Of a stretch of DNA of 14,277 bases, positions 6,062 through 12,244 are shown in pieces; the first letter of the stretch is position 1, and every line of letters begins with the position of its first letter. Location: NCBI GenBank assembly GCA_900756495.1, contig CAAEKI010000177.1, positions 1 to 14,277 of the forward strand, read 5' to 3'. The DNA is from an uncultured Oscillospiraceae bacterium. Its GTDB lineage: Bacteria; Bacillota; Clostridia; Oscillospirales; Oscillospiraceae. A program made the translations under genes and the position numbers. The notes under the pieces are model-generated. The model did not search any database and was not told the DNA's origin. It saw only the letters and a program-made list of their open reading frames with translations.

Positions 6062-7345
6062 TTACTCAAATACCGCCTCAGAGATATCCAGGGACTGGTT
6101 ACAGCGGTTGTCGATGTCTGTTCCATTCCCAGAGAATACACTGTCCGCGAAGTTCAGTGTCACATCGGTCGGGACGTGCTCCAGCAGTACGGCAGTACCG
6201 TTATCTCGAAACTGATTTCCATTGAACATCGTATGAGAGACGCTGCTTCCCGTGCTGTTAAAGTGAAAGCCTGTCTGGTTGTTCTCAAAGCAGCATTCTA
6301 TGGTGTTGACCCAGGTATAGCCGTAACCCAGCACGGCAGTCTTCCAGCCGGTGAAGCGGCAATTTTCTACCCACAGCCGAGCGGAAGCGGAGATGCCCAC
6401 GCCACCGTCTCCAATAAAATCAATGTCCTTGATATAGGTGATTTGGGAATCAGTCGATGCCGCCCGGATGGTATCGGTAAAGACAGTCCGATTTCCTACG
6501 TCACCCTTGCTGCCATAGAGGTTGACAGGCCGCCCCTCCATCACCAGGCGGCCCTCGTAGGTCACTGCAGGCAGGTGAATATTGACCACGGCGTCAGGCT
6601 CAATGGTCTCAGCGATCTGATCTACCAGGGCCTGGAGCTCCTCCAAGGTGCCCATGGGCACCTCCTCCGGGTAGTAATCGTAGGTATGAATGGGCTCGAC
6701 AGTCAGCGTCTGGCGCAGCCGGATGGTGTCTCCGTTTTTCATCTCAATCGTCCAGAGCAGTTCCGCTGTGCCGCTCCTCCCGGTAAAATCCTGGAAAGAT
6801 ACCAAGGCGGCTCCAGGAATCGCATCATGGGGAGCAGGCTGGGTACAGACCACAGGGCTGGGACTGTCAGATGGCTGTATTAATTCGGCAACGACCCGCT
6901 CTACCTTCTGGAGGAAAATCTGTCCCGCGTCTGCTCCGCTGTCCACATGGTTGACGTATAGGCGGGAGGGGATTCGGTATTCCTGGTCCAGCTCGCCGTG
7001 CACTGCCACGGTATCTATCGGCTCATACCGGTTATTTGAATCACCCAACACCAACTGGTAGGTACCATCTCTGTCGGTATATATAACCTCGCCTTGGGCG
7101 TCATAGACCCGCGGGCGGCTTGCCAGATACATCCCCAGGATGATTCCGGCGATCACCAACAACGTAGTGCCACGCCGCAATACCTTTCTCCAAATAAGAG
7201 CGGGAGGCCTGAGTTCCGTCCGTCGATTAATGCTTCTGGCGCAGTAGGGACAAAAGACGGCCTTTTCATGCAGCGGCACACCGCAGTATGGACAAAGGTG
7301 TCCTGTTCCATTTCGTTCCGTTCCGTCCTGTGTTTTGCTGTACAT
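6062..7345 (-). CDS. Zinc-ribbon, single-pass membrane protein with extracellular right-handed beta-helix domain
   Basis: The 427-residue protein has three parts. Residues 18-35 form a zinc ribbon with two CPYC knuckles (Cys18, Cys21, Cys32, Cys35). A basic stretch (WRKVLRR) precedes one membrane segment at about 58-75 (GTTLLVIAGIILGMYLA). The rest should lie outside the cell: a linker region of about 200 residues, then a parallel beta-helix with turns such as VENCRFTGW, IECCFENNQTGFHFN, VSHTMFNGNQFRDNGTAV and FADSVFSGNGTDIDN (about 310-425). Beta-helix domains typically bind or cleave polysaccharide, but no catalytic residues could be named. The ATG at 7345 lies one base after the kinase stop, so the two are translated from one message. 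Most likely it is the kinase's substrate or sensor; this is inferred from position only. Confidence 0.8.
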   Translation of the reverse strand: MYSKTQDGTERNGTGHLCPYCGVPLHEKAVFCPYCARSINRRTELRPPALIWRKVLRRGTTLLVIAGIILGMYLASRPRVYDAQGEVIYTDRDGTYQLVLGDSNNRYEPIDTVAVHGELDQEYRIPSRLYVNHVDSGADAGQIFLQKVERVVAELIQPSDSPSPVVCTQPAPHDAIPGAALVSFQDFTGRSGTAELLWTIEMKNGDTIRLRQTLTVEPIHTYDYYPEEVPMGTLEELQALVDQIAETIEPDAVVNIHLPAVTYEGRLVMEGRPVNLYGSKGDVGNRTVFTDTIRAASTDSQITYIKDIDFIGDGGVGISASARLWVENCRFTGWKTAVLGYGYTWVNTIECCFENNQTGFHFNSTGSSVSHTMFNGNQFRDNGTAVLLEHVPTDVTLNFADSVFSGNGTDIDNRCNQSLDISEAVFE

Positions 7346-7346
7346 C

Positions 7347-8060
7347 TTAAAGCGCCCCCATCAGGCGAAGAACATTTTTATATCTCTTCTGTGGATTTAC
7401 CCGGGTACAGTGCTCCACTACCCGGCCCATTCTTCCCTCTGCCAGCCTTTTTGACGGGTGTTCTCCCGTCAGCATAACGTTGATAAGGACTCCCATAGCA
7501 TAGATATCTGTCCGAATATCAGTTTGGGAGAGACCATACTGCTCCGGCGCGGCAAAGCCTGTGGTGCCGAGGATCTGCGTATCGGCCTCATGCTCCGGCT
7601 TATAAAGGCGGGCAGCATCAAAATCAATCAGGATTGCGTCCGCCCCGCGCAGAATAATATTCTCCGGTTTAATATCCCGGTGTACGGCATCCATAGAGTG
7701 CAGAATCCAAAGCGCCTGGCACACCTGTGCCACAATTTTTCTGGTCTCGCCCGGTGAAAAGAGGGTATCCCGGAGGAGAAAGTCCAGGGTATCGCCCTCA
7801 ACGAACTCCTCAAGCACCAAATTCTCGCTCCCTCGCTCTGCTACTTCCAGGGTCCTGGGCAAATATTGGCAGGAGTAGCTCAATAGCTTTTGATAAACTT
7901 CTGCATTCCCAGTAAAACGCCGCAGAATAAACTTCTGCCCCGTACTCCTATGCCGAATCAGGCGTACGCTGCCCCGCGGGCTCTCCTTGAGCAGCCGAAT
8001 CTGCTCATACTCCTCCTGCAACGCCTTTAACAGCCAAGTGTATATTTTTAACCCCTCCAA
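7347..8060 (-). CDS. Minimal Hanks-type serine/threonine protein kinase
   Basis: The 237-residue product is a bare kinase catalytic domain with no membrane segment or PASTA repeats. It has the catalytic loop HRDIKPEN (127-134, Asp129), a metal-binding motif that reads IDFDAA (Asp146; DFD in place of DFG), the activation segment GTTGFAAPEQYG (165-176), DIYAMGV (185-191) and the final conserved Arg in NPQKRYKNVL. The position that should hold the ATP-anchoring lysine (VAIK) reads FILR, giving Arg47; the glycine loop is reduced to ESPRGSVR. I recall close relatives in Oscillospiraceae with the same FILRRF/FVLRRF wording, so these look like family traits, not decay. The start is uncertain: a TTG at 8060 is the first possible codon, but GGAGGGG directly after it looks like a ribosome site for a later start. 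It is co-transcribed with the beta-helix gene and divergent from an XRE gene. Confidence 0.85.
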   Translation of the reverse strand: MEGLKIYTWLLKALQEEYEQIRLLKESPRGSVRLIRHRSTGQKFILRRFTGNAEVYQKLLSYSCQYLPRTLEVAERGSENLVLEEFVEGDTLDFLLRDTLFSPGETRKIVAQVCQALWILHSMDAVHRDIKPENIILRGADAILIDFDAARLYKPEHEADTQILGTTGFAAPEQYGLSQTDIRTDIYAMGVLINVMLTGEHPSKRLAEGRMGRVVEHCTRVNPQKRYKNVLRLMGAL

Positions 8061-8075
8061 TAAAAACCAAGGTAC

Positions 8076-8106
8076 TATGCAGCAAGCATATTGTTTTATG
8101 CAACAA
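8076..8106 (+). repeat. Direct repeat TATGCARCAA with 21-bp period in the kinase/XRE divergent promoter
   Basis: TATGCAGCAA (8076-8085) and TATGCAACAA (8097-8106) differ at one base and are exactly 21 bp apart, two helical turns, so both copies face the same side of the DNA. The first copy also forms TATGC-AGCAA-GCATA, a small dyad. They lie between the kinase start and the divergent XRE gene. A possible kinase promoter on the minus strand, TTTACT (8148-8143), 17 bases, TATATT (8125-8120), would place the repeats just downstream of the start point, where a bound protein would block transcription. Confidence 0.5.
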
Positions 8107-8162
8107 AATCTTATAAATTAATATATATAATTTTTTATCGAAAGTAAAGAGTGGTGAAGCCT

Positions 8163-8588
8163 ATGAATGATAAAACGACAGGAGAGTTGACCAGCGAGCT
8201 GATGAGCCGGGCCAGCATCGATCTGTATCTCAGCAGTAATGCGTCCTCTTTTTCTGAGCAGAATGTGTCGGAGCTCTTGACACAGCTCTACGAAAAAAAG
8301 TCTATTACTAAAGCCGAGCTTGCACGGCGGGCCGGCATCAGCGAAGTATACCTTCATCAGGTCTTTTCTGGCCGACGAAACCCTTCGCGCGACCGGCTTC
8401 TCTGCATCTGTATCGGGCTGGGCGCCACACTGGACGAGATTCAGTCTCTGCTCAAGCGGGTCTCCTATGCGCAGATCTACCCCAAAATCAAGCGGGACGC
8501 CATCATCAGCTTCGGCGTTGTCCACCATATGGACTTGAATGCAATTAATGACAAGCTATTTGCAGAAAACGAAAAGACGTTGTTTTAA
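8163..8588 (+). CDS. XRE-like helix-turn-helix regulator paired with the kinase
   Basis: The 141-residue protein starts with an acidic/neutral helix region (NDKTTGELTSELMSRASIDLYL) and carries a helix-turn-helix at about 55-85: ITKAELARRAGISEVYLHQVFSGRRNPSRDRLLCI. This is followed by GLGATLDEIQSLL and a helical tail with RDAIISFGVVHHMDLNAINDKLF. The length and the tail differ from simple Cro-type repressors. I recall this type of protein next to small kinases in Oscillospiraceae, where threonines or serines in the tail or N terminus could be phosphorylated, but that is inference. The ATG at 8163 has a weak GGTGA five bases upstream; GTG codons at 8151 and 8154 are alternatives. It is divergent from the kinase gene and shares the repeat-bearing control region. 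Confidence 0.82.
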   Translation: MNDKTTGELTSELMSRASIDLYLSSNASSFSEQNVSELLTQLYEKKSITKAELARRAGISEVYLHQVFSGRRNPSRDRLLCICIGLGATLDEIQSLLKRVSYAQIYPKIKRDAIISFGVVHHMDLNAINDKLFAENEKTLF

Positions 8589-8656
8589 TGGACGGCAGTA
8601 TACATATCCTTCAGGAAATCGGGGATCTGACGTACCGTCTCGCCCCTTCCGCGTAA
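8588..8656 (+). CDS. Possible 22-codon ORF coupled to the XRE gene (TAATG)
   Basis: An ATG overlaps the stop codon of the XRE gene (TAATG) and opens a frame reading MDGSIHILQEIGDLTYRLAP to a TAA at 8654-8656. Such overlap usually means translational coupling. The peptide has no membrane segment and I do not recognise it. It may be a real small protein, the remnant of a longer partner gene, or chance; there is no independent ribosome site. Confidence 0.3.
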   Translation: MDGSIHILQEIGDLTYRLAPSA

Positions 8657-8750
8657 TTGGCAACATGGATGTGCTTTGTCCAGTTATCCCACCCGGTTAA
8701 AGCGCAAGAGGCTATTTCATTCAATAGTGACTAGATGGGAGGTGTCTGCC

Positions 8751-8813
8751 ATGAGCTTTTGGGCAATTGTCGGAGCAATCATTGTCGCCGTTTTGATTTT
8801 GATATTTGTATAA
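8751..8813 (+). CDS. 20-residue hydrophobic membrane peptide
   Basis: A short gene missed by length cut-offs. A strong ribosome site, GGGAGGTG (8737-8744), sits six bases before the ATG, and the frame ends at TAA (8811-8813). The product starts MSFWAIVG and continues with an uninterrupted run of Ile, Val, Leu and Ala to FV. It is a single membrane-spanning helix with no charged residue. It could be a membrane microprotein tuning the nearby ABC transporter, a toxin-like peptide or a leader. The ribosome site is the main reason to believe it. A hairpin follows at 8845-8879. Confidence 0.6.
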   Translation: MSFWAIVGAIIVAVLILIFV

Positions 8814-8844
8814 GGTTCTAATCGAGCGCAGGTATAATAAGACA

Positions 8845-8879
8845 CAAAATGGCGTTCTCACCTTGAGAACGCCATTTTG
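8845..8879 (+). terminator. 16-bp stem-loop between the 20-aa peptide gene and the ABC cassette
   Basis: 8845-8860 and 8864-8879 pair perfectly around the loop CCT; the arms read CAAAATGGCG... and ...CGCCATTTTG. The right arm ends in four T but is followed by GCAGC, so it would be a weak terminator. A TATAAT at 8833-8838 lies just upstream without a clear -35; if it is a promoter, the message would begin with this hairpin, which would protect its 5' end or affect translation of the next gene. Confidence 0.55.
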
Positions 8880-8895
8880 CAGCTATTCGTGGGAG

Positions 8896-9294
8896 ATGAG
8901 CCTGTTGAGGAGACTCGCAAAAAGCTTGCGAATGCGGCCGCTTAATATCATCCTAATTGTTGTGGTTGCCGCCATGTACGCATGTAATCAGGTCTTTATC
9001 AAACAGCATACCTCGGGACTTATGCAAGCCTTCGCAATCTGTTATCTGAACGATCTGATGTGCCCGTTCCTGTTCTTATCATATTGCAACCTCCTGCTGC
9101 TGACTATAAACCGAGAATTGATCCGTCTTCCATCTATCCTCACCCTCTGTCTCTTAGCCGGACTGGTGTGGGAACTGGTCGCTCCCATAGTCAAAAAGGC
9201 CTCCGTTACAGACCCAGTCGATCTGCTCTGCTATTTGGCCGGTGGCGCCGGCTATTGGCTGCTTCTGCGCACATGGAGAGGAGGGAAGCGATAG
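8896..9294 (+). CDS. Four-helix membrane protein (VanZ-like topology) of the ABC cassette
   Basis: The 132-residue product has a basic N terminus (LLRRLAKSLRMRP) and four hydrophobic segments, at about 16-30, 46-67, 76-92 and 107-124. The final segment, SVTDPVDLLCYLAGGAGYWLLLR, resembles the last helix of VanZ-like and related small membrane proteins. No catalytic motif is visible. The start is uncertain: the ATG at 8896 has GGGAG directly adjacent, and a TTG at 8926 or ATG at 8932 follow AGGAG (8908-8912) at long spacing. The frame stays open upstream to 8806, through the hairpin, but that part looks non-coding. Its stop is two bases from the ATPase ATG, so it is part of the same transcript and may be a membrane partner of the transporter. 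Confidence 0.65.
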   Translation: MSLLRRLAKSLRMRPLNIILIVVVAAMYACNQVFIKQHTSGLMQAFAICYLNDLMCPFLFLSYCNLLLLTINRELIRLPSILTLCLLAGLVWELVAPIVKKASVTDPVDLLCYLAGGAGYWLLLRTWRGGKR

Positions 9295-9296
9295 GC

Positions 9297-10163
9297 ATGG
9301 TCTCCGTTCAGCATATAAAAAAGTCTTTCGGAACGCATCTTGTTTTGCGCGATGTCTCATTTGAAGTGCCGGATGGGTCCATATATGGGCTCATTGGGAA
9401 AAATGGTGCCGGGAAGACCACACTGATGAATATAGTAGCAGGACTAAGCACCGCAGACTCCGGTAATTGTGTCCTGACGGGTGCGGCCGGCAAAAGCAGG
9501 TGCAGCATCGGATTTCTCCCAGATGTACCAAGCTTCTTCGACTACCTGACGGCAGGGGAATATCTCCGTTACCTTTCTATGCAAACAGGAAAGGGATACG
9601 CCTCTTCTTCGGCGCTGATCAACCTGGTGCGCCTAAAGCCGGACATAAAGATCGGGACCATGTCCCGCGGCATGAGGCAGCGGCTGGGTATCGCCGCGGT
9701 GCTTGTGCGGGATCCTGCGGTTTTACTGCTGGATGAGCCCGCCTCTGCATTGGATCCGTCCGGCCGGTATGAAGTCATGGAAATCTTAAGAGATCTGCGC
9801 CGCCGGAACAAAACCATCATTCTGTCCACCCACATTCTTGCAGATATGGAGCACCTCTGCGATGCCGTGGGATTCCTACACGGCGGATACATCAAAAAAT
9901 CTCTTTCGCTGAATCAGCATACGGGCGATGGCCTCAAGCTGGAGATTGTCTTTCAAAACCCTTACAGACATCATCCAGCCGGTGATGTGAGGTTTACACT
10001 TGAACGAATAAACTCCCGCACAATCCAAGTGCACTTCACTGAGCCAAGTCTTGCTGCGCAGCGTGAGGTGCTGCGATTTTTAGCAGCGCTTGACAATCCC
10101 ATCTGTTCCATCAGGAATATCGGGGTGGACCTGGAGTCAATTTTCCAGGAGGTGTGCGTATGA
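9297..10163 (+). CDS. ABC transporter ATP-binding protein
   Basis: A 288-residue ATPase that would power the adjoining permease from the cytoplasmic face. It has Walker A GKNGAGKTT (34-42), a signature loop reading MSRGMRQRLG (122-131, in place of LSGGQ), Walker B VLLLDEP (142-148), the D-loop SALDP and the H-loop His179 in LSTH. The Q-loop region reads IGFLPDVPSFFDYLT, with Asp where Gln is usual; this and the SRGMRQ signature are common in antibiotic- or peptide-type exporters (CcmA/BcrA/YtrB-like). The C-terminal 90 residues are an accessory domain without known motifs. The ATG at 9297 is preceded by AGGAGGG (9279-9285), 11 bases upstream; the longer open frame upstream is the shadow of the membrane protein. 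The gene overlaps the permease start. Confidence 0.93.
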   Translation: MVSVQHIKKSFGTHLVLRDVSFEVPDGSIYGLIGKNGAGKTTLMNIVAGLSTADSGNCVLTGAAGKSRCSIGFLPDVPSFFDYLTAGEYLRYLSMQTGKGYASSSALINLVRLKPDIKIGTMSRGMRQRLGIAAVLVRDPAVLLLDEPASALDPSGRYEVMEILRDLRRRNKTIILSTHILADMEHLCDAVGFLHGGYIKKSLSLNQHTGDGLKLEIVFQNPYRHHPAGDVRFTLERINSRTIQVHFTEPSLAAQREVLRFLAALDNPICSIRNIGVDLESIFQEVCV

Positions 10164-10996
10164 GCCGTCCGTTTATCTGCTGTGTCAAAAAGGACGCCGT
10201 TGAGTTTATACGCAAAAAAAGGAGCCTTCTCTGCGGCGGTATTCTGCTGGTACTGAGCTGCATGGTTCTTCTTATGACCCGGTGTCTCCCGCCCCTCCTT
10301 GAAACGCTGGCGGGCCGGGCGACGGACACCGTCTTGCATACAGGGGACATCAGTCAGCTCATGGACAAACTGTTTCCGCAGGAATTATCCGGCAGCATGG
10401 GAATCCTGTCTGCCGATATCGGCGTATTTTACTCTGCCGCCATCATCTTAATGTGCTGCAGGGTGATTCCAGATGAGATCCGCTCTGGATGCTGGGTCCT
10501 TCCGCTGGGCGCGGGATATCGGCGCACGCACCTGCTGTTTTCCAAGGCTTTGGTCTACAGTATCGGGACGGCGGTCCCCGTCGCGGTGTTTTACAACGCC
10601 TATTATATCTGCGCCTCGCTCTTTCTCAGCGGTGATTATACAAGACCATCGGCATTTGTCAATTCTCTGGTGCTTGGATTTGCCGTCTTTTCCATTGCAA
10701 ATTTGACCATAGTGAGTTCTGCGCTCTGCAAAAGCAGCACATTGGTAGCAGTAACCGCCCTGGCCATCGTAGTGGCCGCGCCTGATTTACTGACCTATGT
10801 TCCCTTCGGTAAACTCTTTCCAACGTATCTGCTGACCCACGTATATATCTCAAGCGGTCATCTTGCGGCACTGAGTGCGCCGCTGTCGATCACCGTGCTG
10901 CTCCAGGCAGGCGTGTATGCATTGGCCGCCAAAAGGCTCCGTACGCAGGGCAGGTTGGACACGGTATGCAAAAGCCTGCGGCGGAAACAGCGATAA
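10160..10996 (+). CDS. ABC-2-type transporter permease
   Basis: The 278-residue protein has about six hydrophobic segments: GGILLVLSCMVLLM near the N terminus, a large loop, then IGVFYSAAIILMC, YSIGTAVPVAVFY, VLGFAVFSIANLTIV, LVAVTALAIVVAA and a last one at ITVLLQAGVYALAA, followed by a basic tail (RRKQR). This fits single-protein ABC-2 permeases that dimerise and export drugs, peptides or lipids. The N-terminal KKDAVEFIRKKRSLL is the amphipathic cytoplasmic helix usual in the family. The ATG (10160) overlaps the ATPase stop as ATGA and has AGGAGG (10147-10152) seven bases upstream. Substrate unknown. Confidence 0.88.
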   Translation: MSRPFICCVKKDAVEFIRKKRSLLCGGILLVLSCMVLLMTRCLPPLLETLAGRATDTVLHTGDISQLMDKLFPQELSGSMGILSADIGVFYSAAIILMCCRVIPDEIRSGCWVLPLGAGYRRTHLLFSKALVYSIGTAVPVAVFYNAYYICASLFLSGDYTRPSAFVNSLVLGFAVFSIANLTIVSSALCKSSTLVAVTALAIVVAAPDLLTYVPFGKLFPTYLLTHVYISSGHLAALSAPLSITVLLQAGVYALAAKRLRTQGRLDTVCKSLRRKQR

Positions 10997-11015
10997 AATG
11001 TGTGGAGGTTATATT

Positions 11016-11105
11016 GTGAGTATAAGAGATCCCAAAGGGCTGGGCGATTTTATGGTAATCGTCATATTGATTCTGATTGCGGGTGTCATTGTGGCTTTAC
11101 TATAG
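11016..11105 (+). CDS. 29-residue hydrophobic membrane peptide
   Basis: A short gene directly after the permease. GGAGGT (11004-11009) lies six bases before a GTG start at 11016, and the frame ends at TAG (11103-11105). The peptide begins with a polar segment, MSIRDPKGLGDF, followed by a single membrane helix rich in Val, Ile and Leu that runs to the C terminus (MVIVILILIAGVIVALL). The gap to the permease stop is 19 bases, so it is most likely co-transcribed. It mirrors the 20-residue peptide at the other end of the cassette. It could be a small transporter subunit, an exported or toxin-like peptide; the sequence alone does not say. The ribosome site and operon position make it likely to be translated. 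Confidence 0.6.
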   Translation: MSIRDPKGLGDFMVIVILILIAGVIVALL

Positions 11106-11155
11106 CCGTACAGATGCCCCTCTCCATGATCCTTCGCCCAACGCAATCTGACCAC

Positions 11156-11192
11156 AAAGGGCCATGCTGCAGAGACACAGCATGGGCCCTTT
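11156..11192. terminator. Hairpin between convergent ABC cassette and glycosyltransferase gene
   Basis: AAAGGGCC-ATGCTG (11156-11169) pairs with CAGCATGGGCCCTTT (11178-11192), with one bulged base. It lies 51 bases after the 29-codon gene and 16 bases past the glycosyltransferase stop codon (minus strand). The T runs are short (TTT then C on the plus strand, TTTG on the minus), so efficiency may be modest, but the location between convergent genes supports a shared terminator. Confidence 0.65.
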
Positions 11193-11207
11193 CACCTTAT
11201 TTCCCAC

Positions 11208-12236
11208 TCAGTTAAATTTGTATAGCCGCTTGGCCAGCCGGTAGAGAGAGACCGACAATTTTCTGCCCTGATAGCCGGGGATATTTCCTACGGCCGAAAC
11301 AGCCCGGTATTTGAGCTTGTGGTATAAATCCAAATCGACAGTCCTCAGATACTCCCATAGCTCCGTCTTTTTACCCAATGCCTCAGGCGATCCGTCAATC
11401 ATCAGAAAAATGGAAGAGATCGTCATCATCATAGACAGGTAACTGATCATATAGCGGGCCAGCTTCTGGTTTTCCGTCCGAAGCTTCTCCAGATCATGGC
11501 TGTCAATCATAATTTTTGTGACCCGAACCTGCTGGTCCACCCGGGTCACCATCACCCGCTCGTTGACACTCTGATCGGCGCGGCCAATGAAGTAGCGATA
11601 CAAATCCTCATCCATATAATACATACTCTTGACCGACGGCAAAGGCTGGTACACAAAAATATTGTCCACATAAAAGGTATGCTTAGGCAGCTCCAGCCCG
11701 CTCTCCCTCAGCAGTTCGGTACGGTAAATAACCGAATGCATAAGCAGATACTGGGAGGGCCGGAACCGGCCGATGTCAGCCCAGGTAAACACCTCGTTCT
11801 CCGGAAAAACGTTGGTATACCGCATAACCTTCTGCGTATGGTCCTCCACATGCTCATAGACATAGTTGGCAATAAGCATATCCACAGGCGCGGGGGACAG
11901 GGCAAATTCCCGCAATTTATCCATTACCCGCTTCAGTGCGCCGGTATCCAGCCAGTCGTCGGAGTCCACCACCTTGTAATAGAGGCCGGAGGCGTGGCGC
12001 AGCCCCTGGTTGACTCCCTCGCCGTGGCCTCCGTTCTCCTGATGGATGACCCGGATGATATCAGGGTACTGTGCGGCATAGCGATCACAGATAGCGGGGG
12101 TCTCATCTTTGGTGGAGCCGTCGTCCACCAGAATGATCTCTACATCACTCCCACCGGCCAGCAGGGTCTCCACGCAATGATCCATATAGGCCGCCGAATT
12201 GTAGCATGGTACCGCAAAGGTAATCAGTTTCGCCAT
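11208..12236 (-). CDS. Family 2 (GT-A fold) glycosyltransferase
   Basis: The 342-residue enzyme would transfer a sugar from a nucleotide donor to a surface glycan or lipid carrier. The GT-A N-terminal half is clear: ITFAVPCYNSAAYMDHCVETL (5-25), the donor-binding VDDGSTKDETP (37-47), NGGHGEGVNQGL (68-79) and the metal-binding DSDDWLD (91-97). The C-terminal half lacks named motifs and has no obvious membrane segment. It is downstream of glf: the glf stop at 12245 lies eight bases before the ATG at 12236, and GTGAGGG overlapping the glf stop acts as ribosome site. An in-frame GTG at 12248 is an alternative start. The pairing suggests a galactofuranosyltransferase, by context only; sugar and acceptor are otherwise unknown. 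Confidence 0.88.
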   Translation of the reverse strand: MAKLITFAVPCYNSAAYMDHCVETLLAGGSDVEIILVDDGSTKDETPAICDRYAAQYPDIIRVIHQENGGHGEGVNQGLRHASGLYYKVVDSDDWLDTGALKRVMDKLREFALSPAPVDMLIANYVYEHVEDHTQKVMRYTNVFPENEVFTWADIGRFRPSQYLLMHSVIYRTELLRESGLELPKHTFYVDNIFVYQPLPSVKSMYYMDEDLYRYFIGRADQSVNERVMVTRVDQQVRVTKIMIDSHDLEKLRTENQKLARYMISYLSMMMTISSIFLMIDGSPEALGKKTELWEYLRTVDLDLYHKLKYRAVSAVGNIPGYQGRKLSVSLYRLAKRLYKFN

Positions 12237-12244
12237 GGTATCCC

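Noticed and set aside
6026..6883. Plus-strand open frame (285 codons) opposite the beta-helix gene
   Set aside because: The minus-strand product has recognisable zinc knuckles, membrane segment and beta-helix turns, whereas this frame shows nothing and has no ribosome site.
8806..8895. TTG start at 8806 for the four-helix protein
   Set aside because: It would overlap the 20-codon gene, run through the perfect hairpin and add a segment with no membrane or family character.
9060..9296. N-terminal extension of the ABC ATPase
   Set aside because: The frame is open upstream but overlaps the four-helix membrane protein in another phase; the ATPase domain starts right at the ATG at 9297, which has its own ribosome site.
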